45,467 nucleotides of DNA from a virus (IMGVR_UViG_3300049460_000029:1-45467); one strand, 5' to 3'. Counted from the stretch's first letter, positions 17,068-24,142 are shown. Numbers and translations are program-made. Notes: generated from the letters alone by a model not told the origin.

Positions 17068-17099
17068 AGAGGGGCCCCAATGGGGCCCCTCTTTTTTTG
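17068..17099 (+). terminator. Strong intrinsic terminator ending the late operon
   Basis: An 11-bp GC-rich stem (17068-17078 with 17082-17092, loop AAT) is followed by seven T. It separates the late + strand genes from the convergent - strand operon, whose last gene ends at 17104. Confidence 0.95.
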
Positions 17100-17103
17100 T
17101 TTC

Positions 17104-17319
17104 CTAGAAACGAAGGGAGATGCTGTCGATCAAGACCTTCAGATCCTGATCTACGGCATCGACGAGTTCAGCGAGCCAAGGAGCGTTGTCGGCCAAACCG
17201 TCGAGGAGCTGATCTCTTACCTCCTCAGTGATCCACATCTTGCTGACCCCCGCGACGGCAGTCGCGGCCATCTGATGAGCCACCTCTCGTGCGATTGCGG
17301 CCTGAAGTTTCTTGTTCAT
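17104..17319 (-). CDS. Small helical protein, 71 aa
   Basis: A charged, Ala/Leu-rich helical protein starting MNKKLQAAIAREVAHQMA, preceded by GAGAGGG. It is the last gene of the - strand operon. No known family. Confidence 0.6.
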   Translation of the reverse strand: MNKKLQAAIAREVAHQMAATAVAGVSKMWITEEVRDQLLDGLADNAPWLAELVDAVDQDLKVLIDSISLRF

Positions 17320-17385
17320 TCTGCCCTCTCTGCTGGATCTTCATGGACAGCCGTCCGTCAGGAAGCCTCTTGACTACAACTACCC

Positions 17386-17604
17386 TCACCGAACCAGGGG
17401 GCTCAGAAGGGCTGCGAACATCTGATCAGCGAGTTCATGAAGGGCCTCGTGATCATCCATGTCGACGCCGAGGGCCTCAGCGAGAGCCCCTTCCATGGTC
17501 AGGGTGAGGGTGACTTCTGCGGTCGGCCCGTCATCCTTCCCGAAGGTGAAGGTTGCACTCGGATTGGTTCCAGCCTCGGTGTCAGTGATGATGATTTCAG
17601 TCAC
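17386..17604 (-). CDS. Acidic hypothetical protein, 72 aa
   Basis: N-terminal strands (EIIITD, TFTFG, EVTLTLTM) are followed by an acidic helix. GTG 17604 overlaps the previous stop (GTGA). No family recognised. Confidence 0.55.
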   Translation of the reverse strand: MTEIIITDTEAGTNPSATFTFGKDDGPTAEVTLTLTMEGALAEALGVDMDDHEALHELADQMFAALLSPLVR

Positions 17605-17696
17605 TCTTCGTCCTCTCGGTGCTCGTCGCCCTGGTCACCGGTACCGGAACCGCCGTCCCAGTCTCCGTCATCGTTCTTACCGTGTTCATCGCCCAT
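17601..17696 (-). CDS. Acidic microprotein, 31 aa
   Basis: A 31-residue Asp/Glu/Gly-rich peptide (MGDEHGKNDDGDWDGG...). Its ATG lies 11 bp inside the ligase gene and its stop overlaps the next GTG. Chain-like overlaps on both sides support translation; function unknown. Confidence 0.45.
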   Translation of the reverse strand: MGDEHGKNDDGDWDGGSGTGDQGDEHREDEE

Positions 17697-18315
17697 CGGT
17701 CTCCCACTTACCCTTGTCGTTACCGTCGAGCGTGACCTTGTAGACCTGCTTGGACTGCGTGTGGTACACGCAGATGCCCTCAGGATTCGCGAATCCCGGA
17801 GCGGCCTCGGAGCCGCCCCAGTGAAGATCTGTCAGAGCGCCCTTGATGACGCTCTCGCTGAACTCGCCATGGTACAGGACCGGAACAGTGTCGACCACAT
17901 GGTCGCCAACCTCTGCGGCCAAGCCGTCGTATCGGTCGGTGTTGAACAGACTGAAGACCCTGAAGTCCATTCCGTAATTCCGAGCGATACCCTTGCCCCA
18001 CCACTCACCGTAGTGGCGACCAGGGCCAAGAAGCCCGAACAGCTGATCAGCGTTCTCCTGAACCCAACCAGCGAAGCCGTAATTATCGGTCGTCTTGCCG
18101 GGAGTGATCAGCCGGTTACGGGACTGGGCGCCGATCATGTACCTGAAGCCGTCATCATCCCACATGTACTTCAGAACCGTTCCAGGGTCATCCTGGAACT
18201 CGTCAGTAGACTGCTGAATGATGATGGCGCTGTTGGTGCCGTCGATCTTCTCGGTCACCACGATGTCACGGAACAGGCGCGGAGTCTTCGGCCATGCCTG
18301 GAATGCGATGCTCAC
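17686..18315 (-). CDS. RNA ligase / ATP-dependent nucleotidyltransferase
   Basis: A 209-aa ligase with the covalent nucleotidyltransferase motifs in order: motif I TEKIDGTN with nucleophile Lys23, a middle EWWG motif, motif IV EGICVY, and motif V KVTLD with a conserved Lys. The size and motifs fit a minimal RNA ligase of the Rnl2 or DRB0094 type rather than a DNA ligase. Such enzymes seal nicks in RNA and, in some phages, repair tRNAs cut by host defence nucleases. The genome also carries a tRNA and a tRNA-like array. GTG 18315 overlaps the stop of the upstream microgene. Confidence 0.8.
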   Translation of the reverse strand: MSIAFQAWPKTPRLFRDIVVTEKIDGTNSAIIIQQSTDEFQDDPGTVLKYMWDDDGFRYMIGAQSRNRLITPGKTTDNYGFAGWVQENADQLFGLLGPGRHYGEWWGKGIARNYGMDFRVFSLFNTDRYDGLAAEVGDHVVDTVPVLYHGEFSESVIKGALTDLHWGGSEAAPGFANPEGICVYHTQSKQVYKVTLDGNDKGKWETDGR

Positions 18316-18386
18316 TTGTTGCCCTTCGGGTTCCGGACCGGGTCCTTGATCGGCTCCTGAGGAGCCTCATCCTTCTCGGTGCTCAC
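18312..18386 (-). CDS. Microprotein, 24 aa
   Basis: A polar peptide (MSTEKDEAPQEPIKDPVRNP...) starts with GTG overlapping one stop and ends overlapping the GTG of the ligase. Four-base overlaps at both ends are the main evidence; no function is visible. Confidence 0.4.
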   Translation of the reverse strand: MSTEKDEAPQEPIKDPVRNPKGNK

Positions 18387-18496
18387 TTGCCATCCTCCTG
18401 TCGCTCAATCTTGCCATGAGTCCAGCAGTAGTCCGGGTCGCGCTGCTCATCCTGGGGTTGCTCATTCTTGTGCTTGAAGATGCTGAGCCACTTCAT
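18383..18496 (-). CDS. Small hydrophilic protein, 37 aa
   Basis: MKWLSIFKHKNEQ followed by a charged stretch with DYCWTHG. The ATG at 18496 overlaps the deaminase stop (ATGA). A longer frame upstream is only the shadow of the deaminase gene. Confidence 0.5.
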   Translation of the reverse strand: MKWLSIFKHKNEQPQDEQRDPDYCWTHGKIERQEDGK

Positions 18497-18876
18497 ACTA
18501 TCACAACCCTTGCTATTCCGGCGTGTTCGATGAGGTTGATGCATTGCTGGCAAGGCTCTGCGGTGACGTAGAGTGTTGCACCCATGCACCGTTCGAGTCC
18601 AGCTTGAAGCACTGCATTGTGCTCTGCGTGGAGAGCGTGGCAGGGGAACTGGTTGTAATCCGCCCCCATCGAAACCTCTCCATAGGAGAGCTGCCCTCTT
18701 GGGCAGCCTCCGTCCACGCAGTGGAGCTTTCCTGACGGGACCCCGTTGTATCCATTACCGATCACCCTCTTGTCCTTGACCAGAACGGCGCCCACCTGGC
18801 GCCGTGTACACGTGGAGCGAAGGGACCAGACCTTCGCAATCTCTGAAAAGGTCTGGTCCCATTCGGGTCTCGTCAT
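18493..18876 (-). CDS. dCMP deaminase
   Basis: A ComEB/dCMP deaminase-type zinc enzyme of 127 aa. HALHAEHNAV carries zinc ligand His83 and catalytic Glu85, and AEPCQQC carries Cys109 and Cys112. Further N-terminal motifs are RRQVGAVLVK and GNGYNGVPSG. It converts dCMP to dUMP to feed dTTP synthesis. I prefer ATG 18876 (MTRPEWDQTF), which overlaps the stop of the preceding micro-ORF. ATG 18888 would add four residues. No thymidylate synthase is present, so host ThyA/ThyX would complete the step. Confidence 0.9.
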   Translation of the reverse strand: MTRPEWDQTFSEIAKVWSLRSTCTRRQVGAVLVKDKRVIGNGYNGVPSGKLHCVDGGCPRGQLSYGEVSMGADYNQFPCHALHAEHNAVLQAGLERCMGATLYVTAEPCQQCINLIEHAGIARVVIV

Positions 18877-18935
18877 CCTGCCGGACATCCGCAGTGCGGC
18901 GGGAAGTGAGGGGGCTGCTTGCAGTTGTTAGTCAA
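18873..18935 (-). CDS. Cys/Pro micro-ORF, 20 aa
   Basis: TTG 18935 starts a peptide MTNNCKQPPHFPPHCGCPAG whose stop overlaps the ATG of the deaminase. Three Cys and two His suggest metal binding. The ribosome site is weak, so this is tentative. Confidence 0.35.
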   Translation of the reverse strand: MTNNCKQPPHFPPHCGCPAG

Positions 18936-19221
18936 GGTCCAGGATTCCTTCCATGGTGTCGGTCAGCCATCCATTAGCCTTCCGGATGACGATGTTGGTG
19001 GTGCTGATCTGGGTGCGGATCGGGTCGGGCCTGTGGTCGAACTCCTTGGTCTCCTTGTTCCACTTACGCTTGGAGTAGTACCAGCCAATGTCCGTGTGGT
19101 GCTCCACCAGAAGGTTGCCCTTGCGGCCAAGAACGACCTTTCCGAACTTGATGTTACCACTGTTGGCGATCGAAAGGACGATGTCGCCCTCCTCGATCTC
19201 CACTCCATACGCATCCTTCAT
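18928..19221 (-). CDS. Hypothetical protein with SH3/KOW-like N-terminus, 97 aa
   Basis: GVEIEEGDIVLSI, IKFGKVVLGRKGNLLVEH and later strands suggest a small barrel. The end (WLTDTMEGILDLD) is helical. No named family. It is coupled to a zinc-ribbon microprotein upstream. Confidence 0.6.
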   Translation of the reverse strand: MKDAYGVEIEEGDIVLSIANSGNIKFGKVVLGRKGNLLVEHHTDIGWYYSKRKWNKETKEFDHRPDPIRTQISTTNIVIRKANGWLTDTMEGILDLD

Positions 19222-19222
19222 G

Positions 19223-19318
19223 TCAGCCCCTCAGCTGTCCGCATTCGGTGCAGTACCAACGGCCGTCAGCACGCTTCTCGATGGCAGGATGTGAACACTG
19301 CCCGTACTCTAAGATCAC
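19223..19318 (-). CDS. Zinc-ribbon microprotein, 31 aa
   Basis: GTG 19318 overlaps the previous stop. The peptide has CSH near the N-terminus and WYCTECGQL, that is Cys-x-His and CxxC pairs typical of a one-knuckle ribbon. Function unknown. Confidence 0.5.
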   Translation of the reverse strand: MILEYGQCSHPAIEKRADGRWYCTECGQLRG

Positions 19319-19461
19319 TTCTTGCGCCTGTCTCCGCCGTTCCCGTACTGCCGGTCGAAGTCGTCGGCCTTCTTCTGCGACTCTTCCGGAGTGGGGTGCG
19401 GGCCGGGCCCATAGGGGCCCTGCACGTCGTTCGGGTCCTGCTGACCGCTATGCTTGCCCAT
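19315..19461 (-). CDS. Small Gly/Pro-rich hydrophilic protein, 48 aa
   Basis: MGKHSGQQDPNDVQGPYG... ends in a Lys/Arg/Asp helix. The ATG at 19461 lies just inside the end of the upstream gene. Upstream codons in this frame are the shadow of that gene. Confidence 0.5.
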   Translation of the reverse strand: MGKHSGQQDPNDVQGPYGPGPHPTPEESQKKADDFDRQYGNGGDRRKK

Positions 19462-19684
19462 CGTTGTACAGCTCCCCAATGTAGTATTCCTGCTCGCCGT
19501 CAATGCCGAAGGTCTCTTCGAAACTCGTGTCGTCCTCGTAGAGTCCGACATCATGAGCGTCGGCTATCTGCTTGAGGTGAAGCCAAGCTTCACCCTCTGA
19601 GGCGAAGAACCGAGACCCCACAACTTCTGCGCCACCGTTCACCCCATCATGCCACTCGTTATGGATGACGTAAACTCGATCCAT
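19448..19684 (-). CDS. Hypothetical protein, 78 aa
   Basis: An acidic alpha/beta protein: RVYVIHNEWHDG, ASEGEAWLHLKQIADAHD, then EQEYYIGEL. No known family. The ATG has a GGAG site upstream, 9 bp after the primase stop. Confidence 0.6.
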   Translation of the reverse strand: MDRVYVIHNEWHDGVNGGAEVVGSRFFASEGEAWLHLKQIADAHDVGLYEDDTSFEETFGIDGEQEYYIGELYNDGQA

Positions 19685-19693
19685 GGAGACTCC

Positions 19694-20338
19694 CTACTTC
19701 CTGATCCTGTTGAGCAGATACTCTTTGCCAGATTTGAGGAACATGCTGTTGCTGTCCTCGCCATCCGGCATCCTCATGCGAATGGCGTTGCTGAGTTCAT
19801 AGGACATCTTGTCCCACAACTCCTTCCCGCCCGCATCTCCGTCCTCCGCCAAGTGTACACGACTGAAGTCCTCGAAGACGTTGACCCAATGAGGCTTCCA
19901 GTTCTTGGCGCCGGGGATAGAGACGGCCGGTACGCCCATCTGCTGCCACGTGAGGGCGTCTATCTCGCCCTCTGTAGCCACTATCCACTCCTCGGCCCAC
20001 GAGACGCTCTGAACGCCATACAGAAGGTTTCCCTGCCCGCTCGGCTTGGCTATCTTGCTGTGGTCCGGAACCGTCTTGCAGTCATGGTCTTCGATGCACC
20101 TGGCGACGATGGCCACAGGGCCAGCGTCGGTCAAGTAGGGAATGGCCAACCGCCCACGCATATGGTAGTGCTGAGGCGGAGGGTCAGTCACTACGCCAAG
20201 ACCTCTTGAACGAGCGAACTCCAGATCCAGCCCTCGTCCCGCCAGCCATTCGGCCGCGACGTCCAGATGCCTTGCGTACTCCAGAGTCGTCTTCTCCAGC
20301 AATGCTCTCTGCTCTTTCGAGAGCCGCTTTGTAGTCAA
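19694..20338 (-). CDS. DNA primase, TOPRIM/catalytic part
   Basis: A 214-aa protein carries the TOPRIM core: TEGEIDAL (Glu at 123) and AEDGDAGGKE (Asp-x-Asp about 166-168), with the preceding RNA-polymerase-like strands (GRLAIPYLTDAGPVAIVAR). It would make primers for phage replication. It starts at TTG 20338, within the 3' end of the gene for the primase zinc domain in the +1 frame. The two halves of a DnaG-like primase are thus encoded in overlapping frames. No C-terminal helicase-binding domain is present. Confidence 0.85.
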   Translation of the reverse strand: MTTKRLSKEQRALLEKTTLEYARHLDVAAEWLAGRGLDLEFARSRGLGVVTDPPPQHYHMRGRLAIPYLTDAGPVAIVARCIEDHDCKTVPDHSKIAKPSGQGNLLYGVQSVSWAEEWIVATEGEIDALTWQQMGVPAVSIPGAKNWKPHWVNVFEDFSRVHLAEDGDAGGKELWDKMSYELSNAIRMRMPDGEDSNSMFLKSGKEYLLNRIRK

Positions 20339-20594
20339 GATTCTCCTTCTTCATGATGATCTGGACAGCGTTCCCGGTGGGACAGTCGGATGCGTGGCAG
20401 TTGAACCACTGCTCCTCATCCTCGATGGTCTTCACCGTAGCAGAAGCGCTGCTATCACCATGAAAAGGGCATCGGTATGGACGGGGTCCGTAGCCCACGG
20501 GGGGATCTTCGCCGCCATAGTGTACAAGGATTGGGCCAATCGGGAACTGAGGGAGACTATCACTGTAGCCCTCGCCGCTTCTCCTCATCCTCAA
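20184..20594 (-). CDS. DNA primase, zinc-binding domain
   Basis: CHC2-type zinc ribbon: YRCPFHGDSSAS, then FNCHASDCPTGNAVQ, followed by the usual helix (DYKAALERAESI). This domain recognises template in DnaG-like primases. Past about residue 97 the frame becomes Gly/Arg/Ser-rich and looks non-native, because it runs out of phase through the start of the TOPRIM gene. The overlap is 155 bp. The functional end may come from a +1 frameshift or from simple termination. Confidence 0.8.
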   Translation of the reverse strand: MRMRRSGEGYSDSLPQFPIGPILVHYGGEDPPVGYGPRPYRCPFHGDSSASATVKTIEDEEQWFNCHASDCPTGNAVQIIMKKENLDYKAALERAESIAGEDDSGVRKASGRRGRMAGGTRAGSGVRSFKRSWRSD

Positions 20595-20718
20595 GCTTCC
20601 TCACTGCCGCTCGGAGACTGTCACCCCTTGAAGTGTACACGATCTCATCATCGCCATAGTAGGCGACGTCATAAGCCGCACTGTGCAACTCCCGAAGTTC
20701 ATCGTCAGTCAGTTTCAT
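20560..20718 (-). CDS. Hypothetical protein, 52 aa
   Basis: MKLTDDELRELHSAAYDVAYYG... is a small charged protein, probably helical, with YTSRGDSLRAAVRKLEDEEKR at the end. GGGGGA precedes ATG 20718. No family. Confidence 0.55.
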   Translation of the reverse strand: MKLTDDELRELHSAAYDVAYYGDDEIVYTSRGDSLRAAVRKLEDEEKRRGLQ

Positions 20719-20875
20719 CGGATTCCCCCTCCCATTTCTCGGGGTGTCTGTAGCACTTGCCGTCATCCTTGCCGTGCAAGGATGCGGCCGGAACCTTCTT
20801 CAATCCGCAGCGACAGGCGGGGCGAAGGAACCTGTCCCTCGCCCCATCGCCGCTACTTGGAGCCGTCCAGCTCAT
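20705..20875 (-). CDS. Cys/His small protein, 56 aa
   Basis: ATG 20875 lies inside the upstream gene. PACRCGLKK, later H, KCYRH give a C-x-C...C..H pattern like a treble-clef or HNH-type zinc site, though without nuclease residues. It overlaps the next gene by 14 bp. Confidence 0.5.
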   Translation of the reverse strand: MSWTAPSSGDGARDRFLRPACRCGLKKVPAASLHGKDDGKCYRHPEKWEGESDETD

Positions 20876-20996
20876 CTTCGTAATTCTTCACGGCATCCTG
20901 AAGTGCCACGAAGTCCCGAGTGTCGGGCTCCTGTCCAGTGCTCTGCTCGTACGCATCGAGAGCACGGTCCATCATGCTGTCGTTGGGGTCAGGCAT
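20853..20996 (-). CDS. Acidic small protein, 47 aa
   Basis: MPDPNDSMMDRALDAYEQ... is acidic and helical. ATG 20996 overlaps the stop of the previous gene (TGATG). Confidence 0.5.
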   Translation of the reverse strand: MPDPNDSMMDRALDAYEQSTGQEPDTRDFVALQDAVKNYEDELDGSK

Positions 20997-21301
20997 CAGT
21001 CTTCCTCGCTGTAGGGGCATGAGTCGTTGATGTACTCGTCAAGCTCTTCGATGAAGGATGGCAGATCCCACCAGTGTCCATAGCTCCACTCGAAGACGGT
21101 GCCGTCACCCTTGCGAATCTTGGCCCGGAAGACGAACGTGTCATCCCGAGTGAACTCGGAGTAGCACCCACACTCCCACCCCATGTCAGCCTCAAGGACG
21201 CTGATGTCTTCCGGCTCGCCCATGGTGGCGGGGTAGTAGTGGGAAGACTGAAGGAACTTCTCCTTCAGCCACTCGTTCACGTGCTCATCAAGCGCCGTCA
21301 T
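20996..21301 (-). CDS. Acidic hypothetical protein, 101 aa
   Basis: An N-terminal helix (EHVNEWLKEKFL) is followed by beta strands with WECGCYSEF and TVFEWSYGHWWDL, then an acidic tail. The gene overlaps the resolvase gene by 14 bp. No family recognised. Confidence 0.6.
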   Translation of the reverse strand: MTALDEHVNEWLKEKFLQSSHYYPATMGEPEDISVLEADMGWECGCYSEFTRDDTFVFRAKIRKGDGTVFEWSYGHWWDLPSFIEELDEYINDSCPYSEED

Positions 21302-21641
21302 ATCCTGCCTCCTTCAGTAGTTCCTTGAGGGTGTCCACTCGCATACAGGCCACCCACTCTCCGATGTTCTGTTCGCCCTGACCGTTCATCCGAAGAACTG
21401 CGACACCCCTGTGAAGGGCAAGCATTTCGCCCTTCATCTCCGCCTCAATTTGCTTGAGTGCAGCGAGAGGGTTGAATCCGGTTCGAGCCTTCAGCTCGAA
21501 CCAAACCCCTGGAGTGCTGAGGATATCACGCCCCTGGCGTCCAGCGCCAGTGGGCTCAGCGTATGGGAAGATGTCCTTGATGTACTCAGCGAACACCTTC
21601 TGAGTACGGTAACCTCTGTTTTTCCGGCTTTGGCTAGCCAT
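21288..21641 (-). CDS. Holliday junction resolvase-like PD-(D/E)XK nuclease
   Basis: A 117-aa protein with the fold pattern of archaeal/phage resolvases: N-terminal basic helix, then GRQGRDIL (Asp39) and VWFELKAR (Glu49, Lys51), then a QIE helix and a strand AVLRM. These residues fit the D-(E/x)-K catalytic core. It would resolve recombination or replication branches before packaging. ATG 21641 overlaps the upstream stop (TGATG), which supports this start over the in-frame ATG at 21668. Confidence 0.75.
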   Translation of the reverse strand: MASQSRKNRGYRTQKVFAEYIKDIFPYAEPTGAGRQGRDILSTPGVWFELKARTGFNPLAALKQIEAEMKGEMLALHRGVAVLRMNGQGEQNIGEWVACMRVDTLKELLKEAGYDGA

Positions 21642-21811
21642 CAGTATACCTGCTGGCACTTGGCGCACATGCGAACGGGAACTCCGTTCACTACCGTGTC
21701 GATCGGGTAGTGTTCATTGCCGGGAGGAACGGGACAGCTCATGTCTGACACCAGCACTTTCTTTTCGGTTGGCCACAGGTTGGACAGGTTCCCCACATCA
21801 ACTATGCACAT
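21641..21811 (-). CDS. Small protein with CxxC, 56 aa
   Basis: The C-terminus RMCAKCQQVY and an earlier SCPVPPG suggest a zinc site. The start is uncertain between ATG 21811, a GTG about 15 bp later and an internal ATG (MSCPVPPG). The gene overlaps the end of its upstream neighbour. Confidence 0.5.
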   Translation of the reverse strand: MCIVDVGNLSNLWPTEKKVLVSDMSCPVPPGNEHYPIDTVVNGVPVRMCAKCQQVY

Positions 21812-22268
21812 CCACCGCATAGACGAGAGTATCTGCGGGCACCTCTCGAAGATAGTCCTCGAAGTGCTTCTTGTAGTTCGGAGCGTCAATGAAGTAAGAC
21901 AGCCCCCAGCTAGGTGACCCGTCCCGCCTCTTAGATTCCTCATAGAAGCCAACGGGGACGTGGGTCTCCTTACTGTGCCACAGTCGGGACACGTTCGGGT
22001 AGCCGTCAACCTTCGACAAGGTCACGAAGGAGAAGGGAGTATCGAACTTCCCCTTCACCTCACCGCTCACCAGCTCACCAGCCGTGGTGACATTGGTTGA
22101 CTCGTTGAAGTAACCTTCCCAGCGGCCACCCTCAACCCACCAATCCCACTGACGCTGACCGTGCCAGGCGCCAGCATCGTCATCTACGCCAATGTCTTCG
22201 CGGAATGGTGCCATGGCGTCCTCAAGGGAATCGCCGGGCTTTACGAATACGTTCACGATGTAGTGCAT
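21798..22268 (-). CDS. Hypothetical protein, 156 aa
   Basis: An aromatic-rich globular protein with HYIVNVFVKPGDSLEDAM at the start and WDWWVEGGRWEGYF around residues 40-55. Its ATG overlaps the stop upstream. I do not recognise a family, though the WDWW...GGRW motif is striking and searchable. Confidence 0.65.
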   Translation of the reverse strand: MHYIVNVFVKPGDSLEDAMAPFREDIGVDDDAGAWHGQRQWDWWVEGGRWEGYFNESTNVTTAGELVSGEVKGKFDTPFSFVTLSKVDGYPNVSRLWHSKETHVPVGFYEESKRRDGSPSWGLSYFIDAPNYKKHFEDYLREVPADTLVYAVDVHS

Positions 22269-22444
22269 TAGTCGCAGTCCATTTCGTGGAAGTCGTCCTC
22301 GATGTCAGAGACTTCGAGAATCTCAGTGACGCAGATCGCCAAGTCGGAATGCTTGAGCACTCGATACAGCATCAGTTCCAGATCCTGCACCGACAAACCT
22401 TCCGGCAGTCCGCCGATCCACATCTTAACCTTGTAGTCCTTCAC
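22268..22444 (-). CDS. Acidic small protein, 58 aa
   Basis: GTG 22444 overlaps the stop of the helicase (GTGA). MKDYKVKMWIGGLPEGLSV then a helix and an acidic C-terminus. No family. Confidence 0.55.
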   Translation of the reverse strand: MKDYKVKMWIGGLPEGLSVQDLELMLYRVLKHSDLAICVTEILEVSDIEDDFHEMDCD

Positions 22445-23301
22445 CACTTACCGCCCTTCCAAGCGTCAACCTTGTCGTCGTCACCAACGGTGACGCCGTC
22501 CCTGAAGAGTAGCCCATCGTTGGGCAGTTCGTCAATGAGGCAGATCGCAGGATCTGCCATCATCGAGAAGTACTTCTTACCCATCGCATCCTGAGGGCCG
22601 AAGCGGTTCTTGACTGTGGCCACGTCCAGCGTTCCAGCGTGACTGTCGCCCCAAAGAGTGACAATGAGCGTCGGTAGTTGATTCGCCTTTCCCATGATGG
22701 CGGAGCGGGGGGGAGGGCTGCCCCCCTTTGCCGACTCTGAAGTGTGATGCACCACTGTGATCGCCGTCTCTTGCTCACGGGCCATGTCCTTAAGTTCAGC
22801 CATGAGAGCCCAGTAGTTCTGTTCTCCTGCACCCTCATAGTCGATGTCCATCATGATGTCGATCACCGTGTGATGAGGGTACTCACCCTTCAGCTCCCTG
22901 AAGGCTTCGGCTTCAAGCCACATGTGTTCGAGTGTCGGGCTGGACTTGAACGACCATCTGATGTGGTCCATGTCTTTGAGTGCATCGTAAGCGAGCTGCT
23001 TCTTGGTCATCACCCAAAGCTCTGTCTCGTCTGTCGGGGTTCTGGTCAGCATGGAGAGCGTGCGGCTGGCCATCGTGAAGTCGTCCGAGTCGGAAGAATG
23101 GTAGAGCGTGGGAACTTCCACGCCCATCTGCTTCACGATATTCAGGGTGAGCACGGTCTTCATGCTGCCAGGCGGACCAGCAATCATGCTGATAGAACCG
23201 CGACGGAAGTGCATCTTCTTCTGTTCGAAGATGGGCCAGGGGGAAGGCAGCGGTTCCCCGCTGCTGACTCCCCGTCGAACCGTTCTATGCAGACTCTTCA
23301 C
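22441..23301 (-). CDS. DnaB/RecA-like replicative helicase ATPase
   Basis: A 286-aa RecA-fold ATPase: Walker A AGPPGSMKT (41-49), a hydrophobic strand ending VIDIMMDID (145-153, Walker B), and ITVVHHTSES as a sensor-like strand. It lacks the N-terminal primase-binding domain of DnaB, so it is a minimal hexameric helicase or RepA-like ATPase. It lies in one operon with primase, resolvase and exonuclease. GTG 23301 overlaps the upstream stop. Confidence 0.8.
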   Translation of the reverse strand: MKSLHRTVRRGVSSGEPLPSPWPIFEQKKMHFRRGSISMIAGPPGSMKTVLTLNIVKQMGVEVPTLYHSSDSDDFTMASRTLSMLTRTPTDETELWVMTKKQLAYDALKDMDHIRWSFKSSPTLEHMWLEAEAFRELKGEYPHHTVIDIMMDIDYEGAGEQNYWALMAELKDMAREQETAITVVHHTSESAKGGSPPPRSAIMGKANQLPTLIVTLWGDSHAGTLDVATVKNRFGPQDAMGKKYFSMMADPAICLIDELPNDGLLFRDGVTVGDDDKVDAWKGGKW

Positions 23302-23375
23302 TTACCACCCTTCGTCTCAGCGAATCGCTTCGCCTTCTCGTCGAGATCCTTCTGTTGCTCCTCGGTCAGGGTCAC
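23298..23375 (-). CDS. Microprotein, 25 aa
   Basis: GTG 23375 overlaps one stop and its own stop overlaps the helicase GTG. The peptide is a charged helix (MTLTEEQQKDLDEKAKRFAE...). The frame is open about 20 codons further upstream but has no conventional start there. Confidence 0.45.
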   Translation of the reverse strand: MTLTEEQQKDLDEKAKRFAETKGGK

Positions 23376-23545
23376 GCCTCCGGAACCCTTGTCATACGGA
23401 TCAGGGAGGACTTGGGGTATGCGCTGGCGTCGAAGACGATAAAGCCGTCCGGCCGGACGGACGCCTGGCGATTCAGGAACTCCACGAACGTCTCGTCAGT
23501 GATGACGATCTCTGTGCCGCCCTCAAACTCCATGAGAATCTTCAC
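23372..23545 (-). CDS. Hypothetical protein, 57 aa
   Basis: MKILMEFEGGTEIVITDETFVEF... is an alternating strand/helix protein. GTG 23545 overlaps the lipoprotein stop and the end overlaps the next GTG, all as GTGA. Confidence 0.55.
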   Translation of the reverse strand: MKILMEFEGGTEIVITDETFVEFLNRQASVRPDGFIVFDASAYPKSSLIRMTRVPEA

Positions 23546-23976
23546 GGCTGAGACGCCGGAAGGTCGTCCGTGCTGCCACGGAAGTCGAAGTCGGAGAGAA
23601 TGGACTGAGGCTTGAAGGTGACCCGGTAGTGGTTGGCGCTCGCCTTGACAGGCTCGCCCTGCTCCACGAAGTAGGAGACGTTATCGGACAGGCCGAGGAA
23701 GTGCTTCTTGTACTCGTTCTTGCCGGTCTTGCAGATCACCTCAAGCTGGTTGCCCTCGTCCGTGATGGCGCAGACGCCAACGATCTCCATGAGGTACTTG
23801 TCTGTGATGCCGTTGAACATCACGATGCGACGGTTCACCTCGAAGTTATCGGCCGCCTTAGACAGGTTCTCCGACGCCACGTCGGCGTCGTCATCCATGC
23901 ATGCCGTCAGTCCGAAAGCCATGAAGACCCCCAGCCCGACAGCAAGAGCGGTCGTTGCCTTGCGATTGTACTTCAT
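23542..23976 (-). CDS. Phage-encoded lipoprotein, 144 aa
   Basis: A positively charged N-terminus, a hydrophobic helix and the lipobox LTAC (residues 23-26) predict a lipid-anchored protein on the outer face of the membrane. The mature part starts with Asp/Ala-rich linker residues, then a beta domain (RRIVMFNGITDKYLMEIVG, VICKTG, YKKHFLGLSDN). Similar beta-sandwich lipoproteins are common in actinophages and some were given recombination-related names. With no integrase here, a surface role such as superinfection exclusion is more plausible. AAGAGGAGAG precedes ATG 23976. Confidence 0.8.
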   Translation of the reverse strand: MKYNRKATTALAVGLGVFMAFGLTACMDDDADVASENLSKAADNFEVNRRIVMFNGITDKYLMEIVGVCAITDEGNQLEVICKTGKNEYKKHFLGLSDNVSYFVEQGEPVKASANHYRVTFKPQSILSDFDFRGSTDDLPASQP

Positions 23977-24003
23977 GCTCTCTCCTCTTGGTTGGGTTGT
24001 ACG

Positions 24004-24142
24004 TGGGGAGGGGTGGAGTCGAACCACCCTGCGCGGGCTGCCGCCCTATTGGGGTCACCTCGGTCACTCGCAGGAATTGAACCTGCCCCAGTCGCCAGAC
24101 TCGTGGCCGGAATCGAACCGGCTAACGCTCGCCAATCTCCCC
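24004..24142 (-). other. tRNA-like array with three T-arm hairpins (unresolved)
   Basis: On the - strand three canonical T-arms occur in 117 bp: 24106-24122 (loop TTCGATT), 24070-24086 (TTCAATT) and 24012-24028 (TTCGACT). Each has a 5-bp stem. They are far too close together for three full tRNAs. GGGGAGA at the 5' end (24142-24136) can pair with CCTCCCC (24011-24005), leaving an A like a discriminator base. Further small stems (AGTC/GACT, GCGG/CCGC) look like variable arms. I could not fold it into normal cloverleaves. It may be decayed tRNAs, intron-containing tRNA, or a tRNA-mimic RNA. Confidence 0.5.

Noticed and set aside
17325-17388. A possible GTG-started frame after the 72-aa gene
   Set aside because: It has a GTGA overlap with the upstream stop, but runs for much of its length out of frame through the next gene with Arg/Gly-rich shadow composition.
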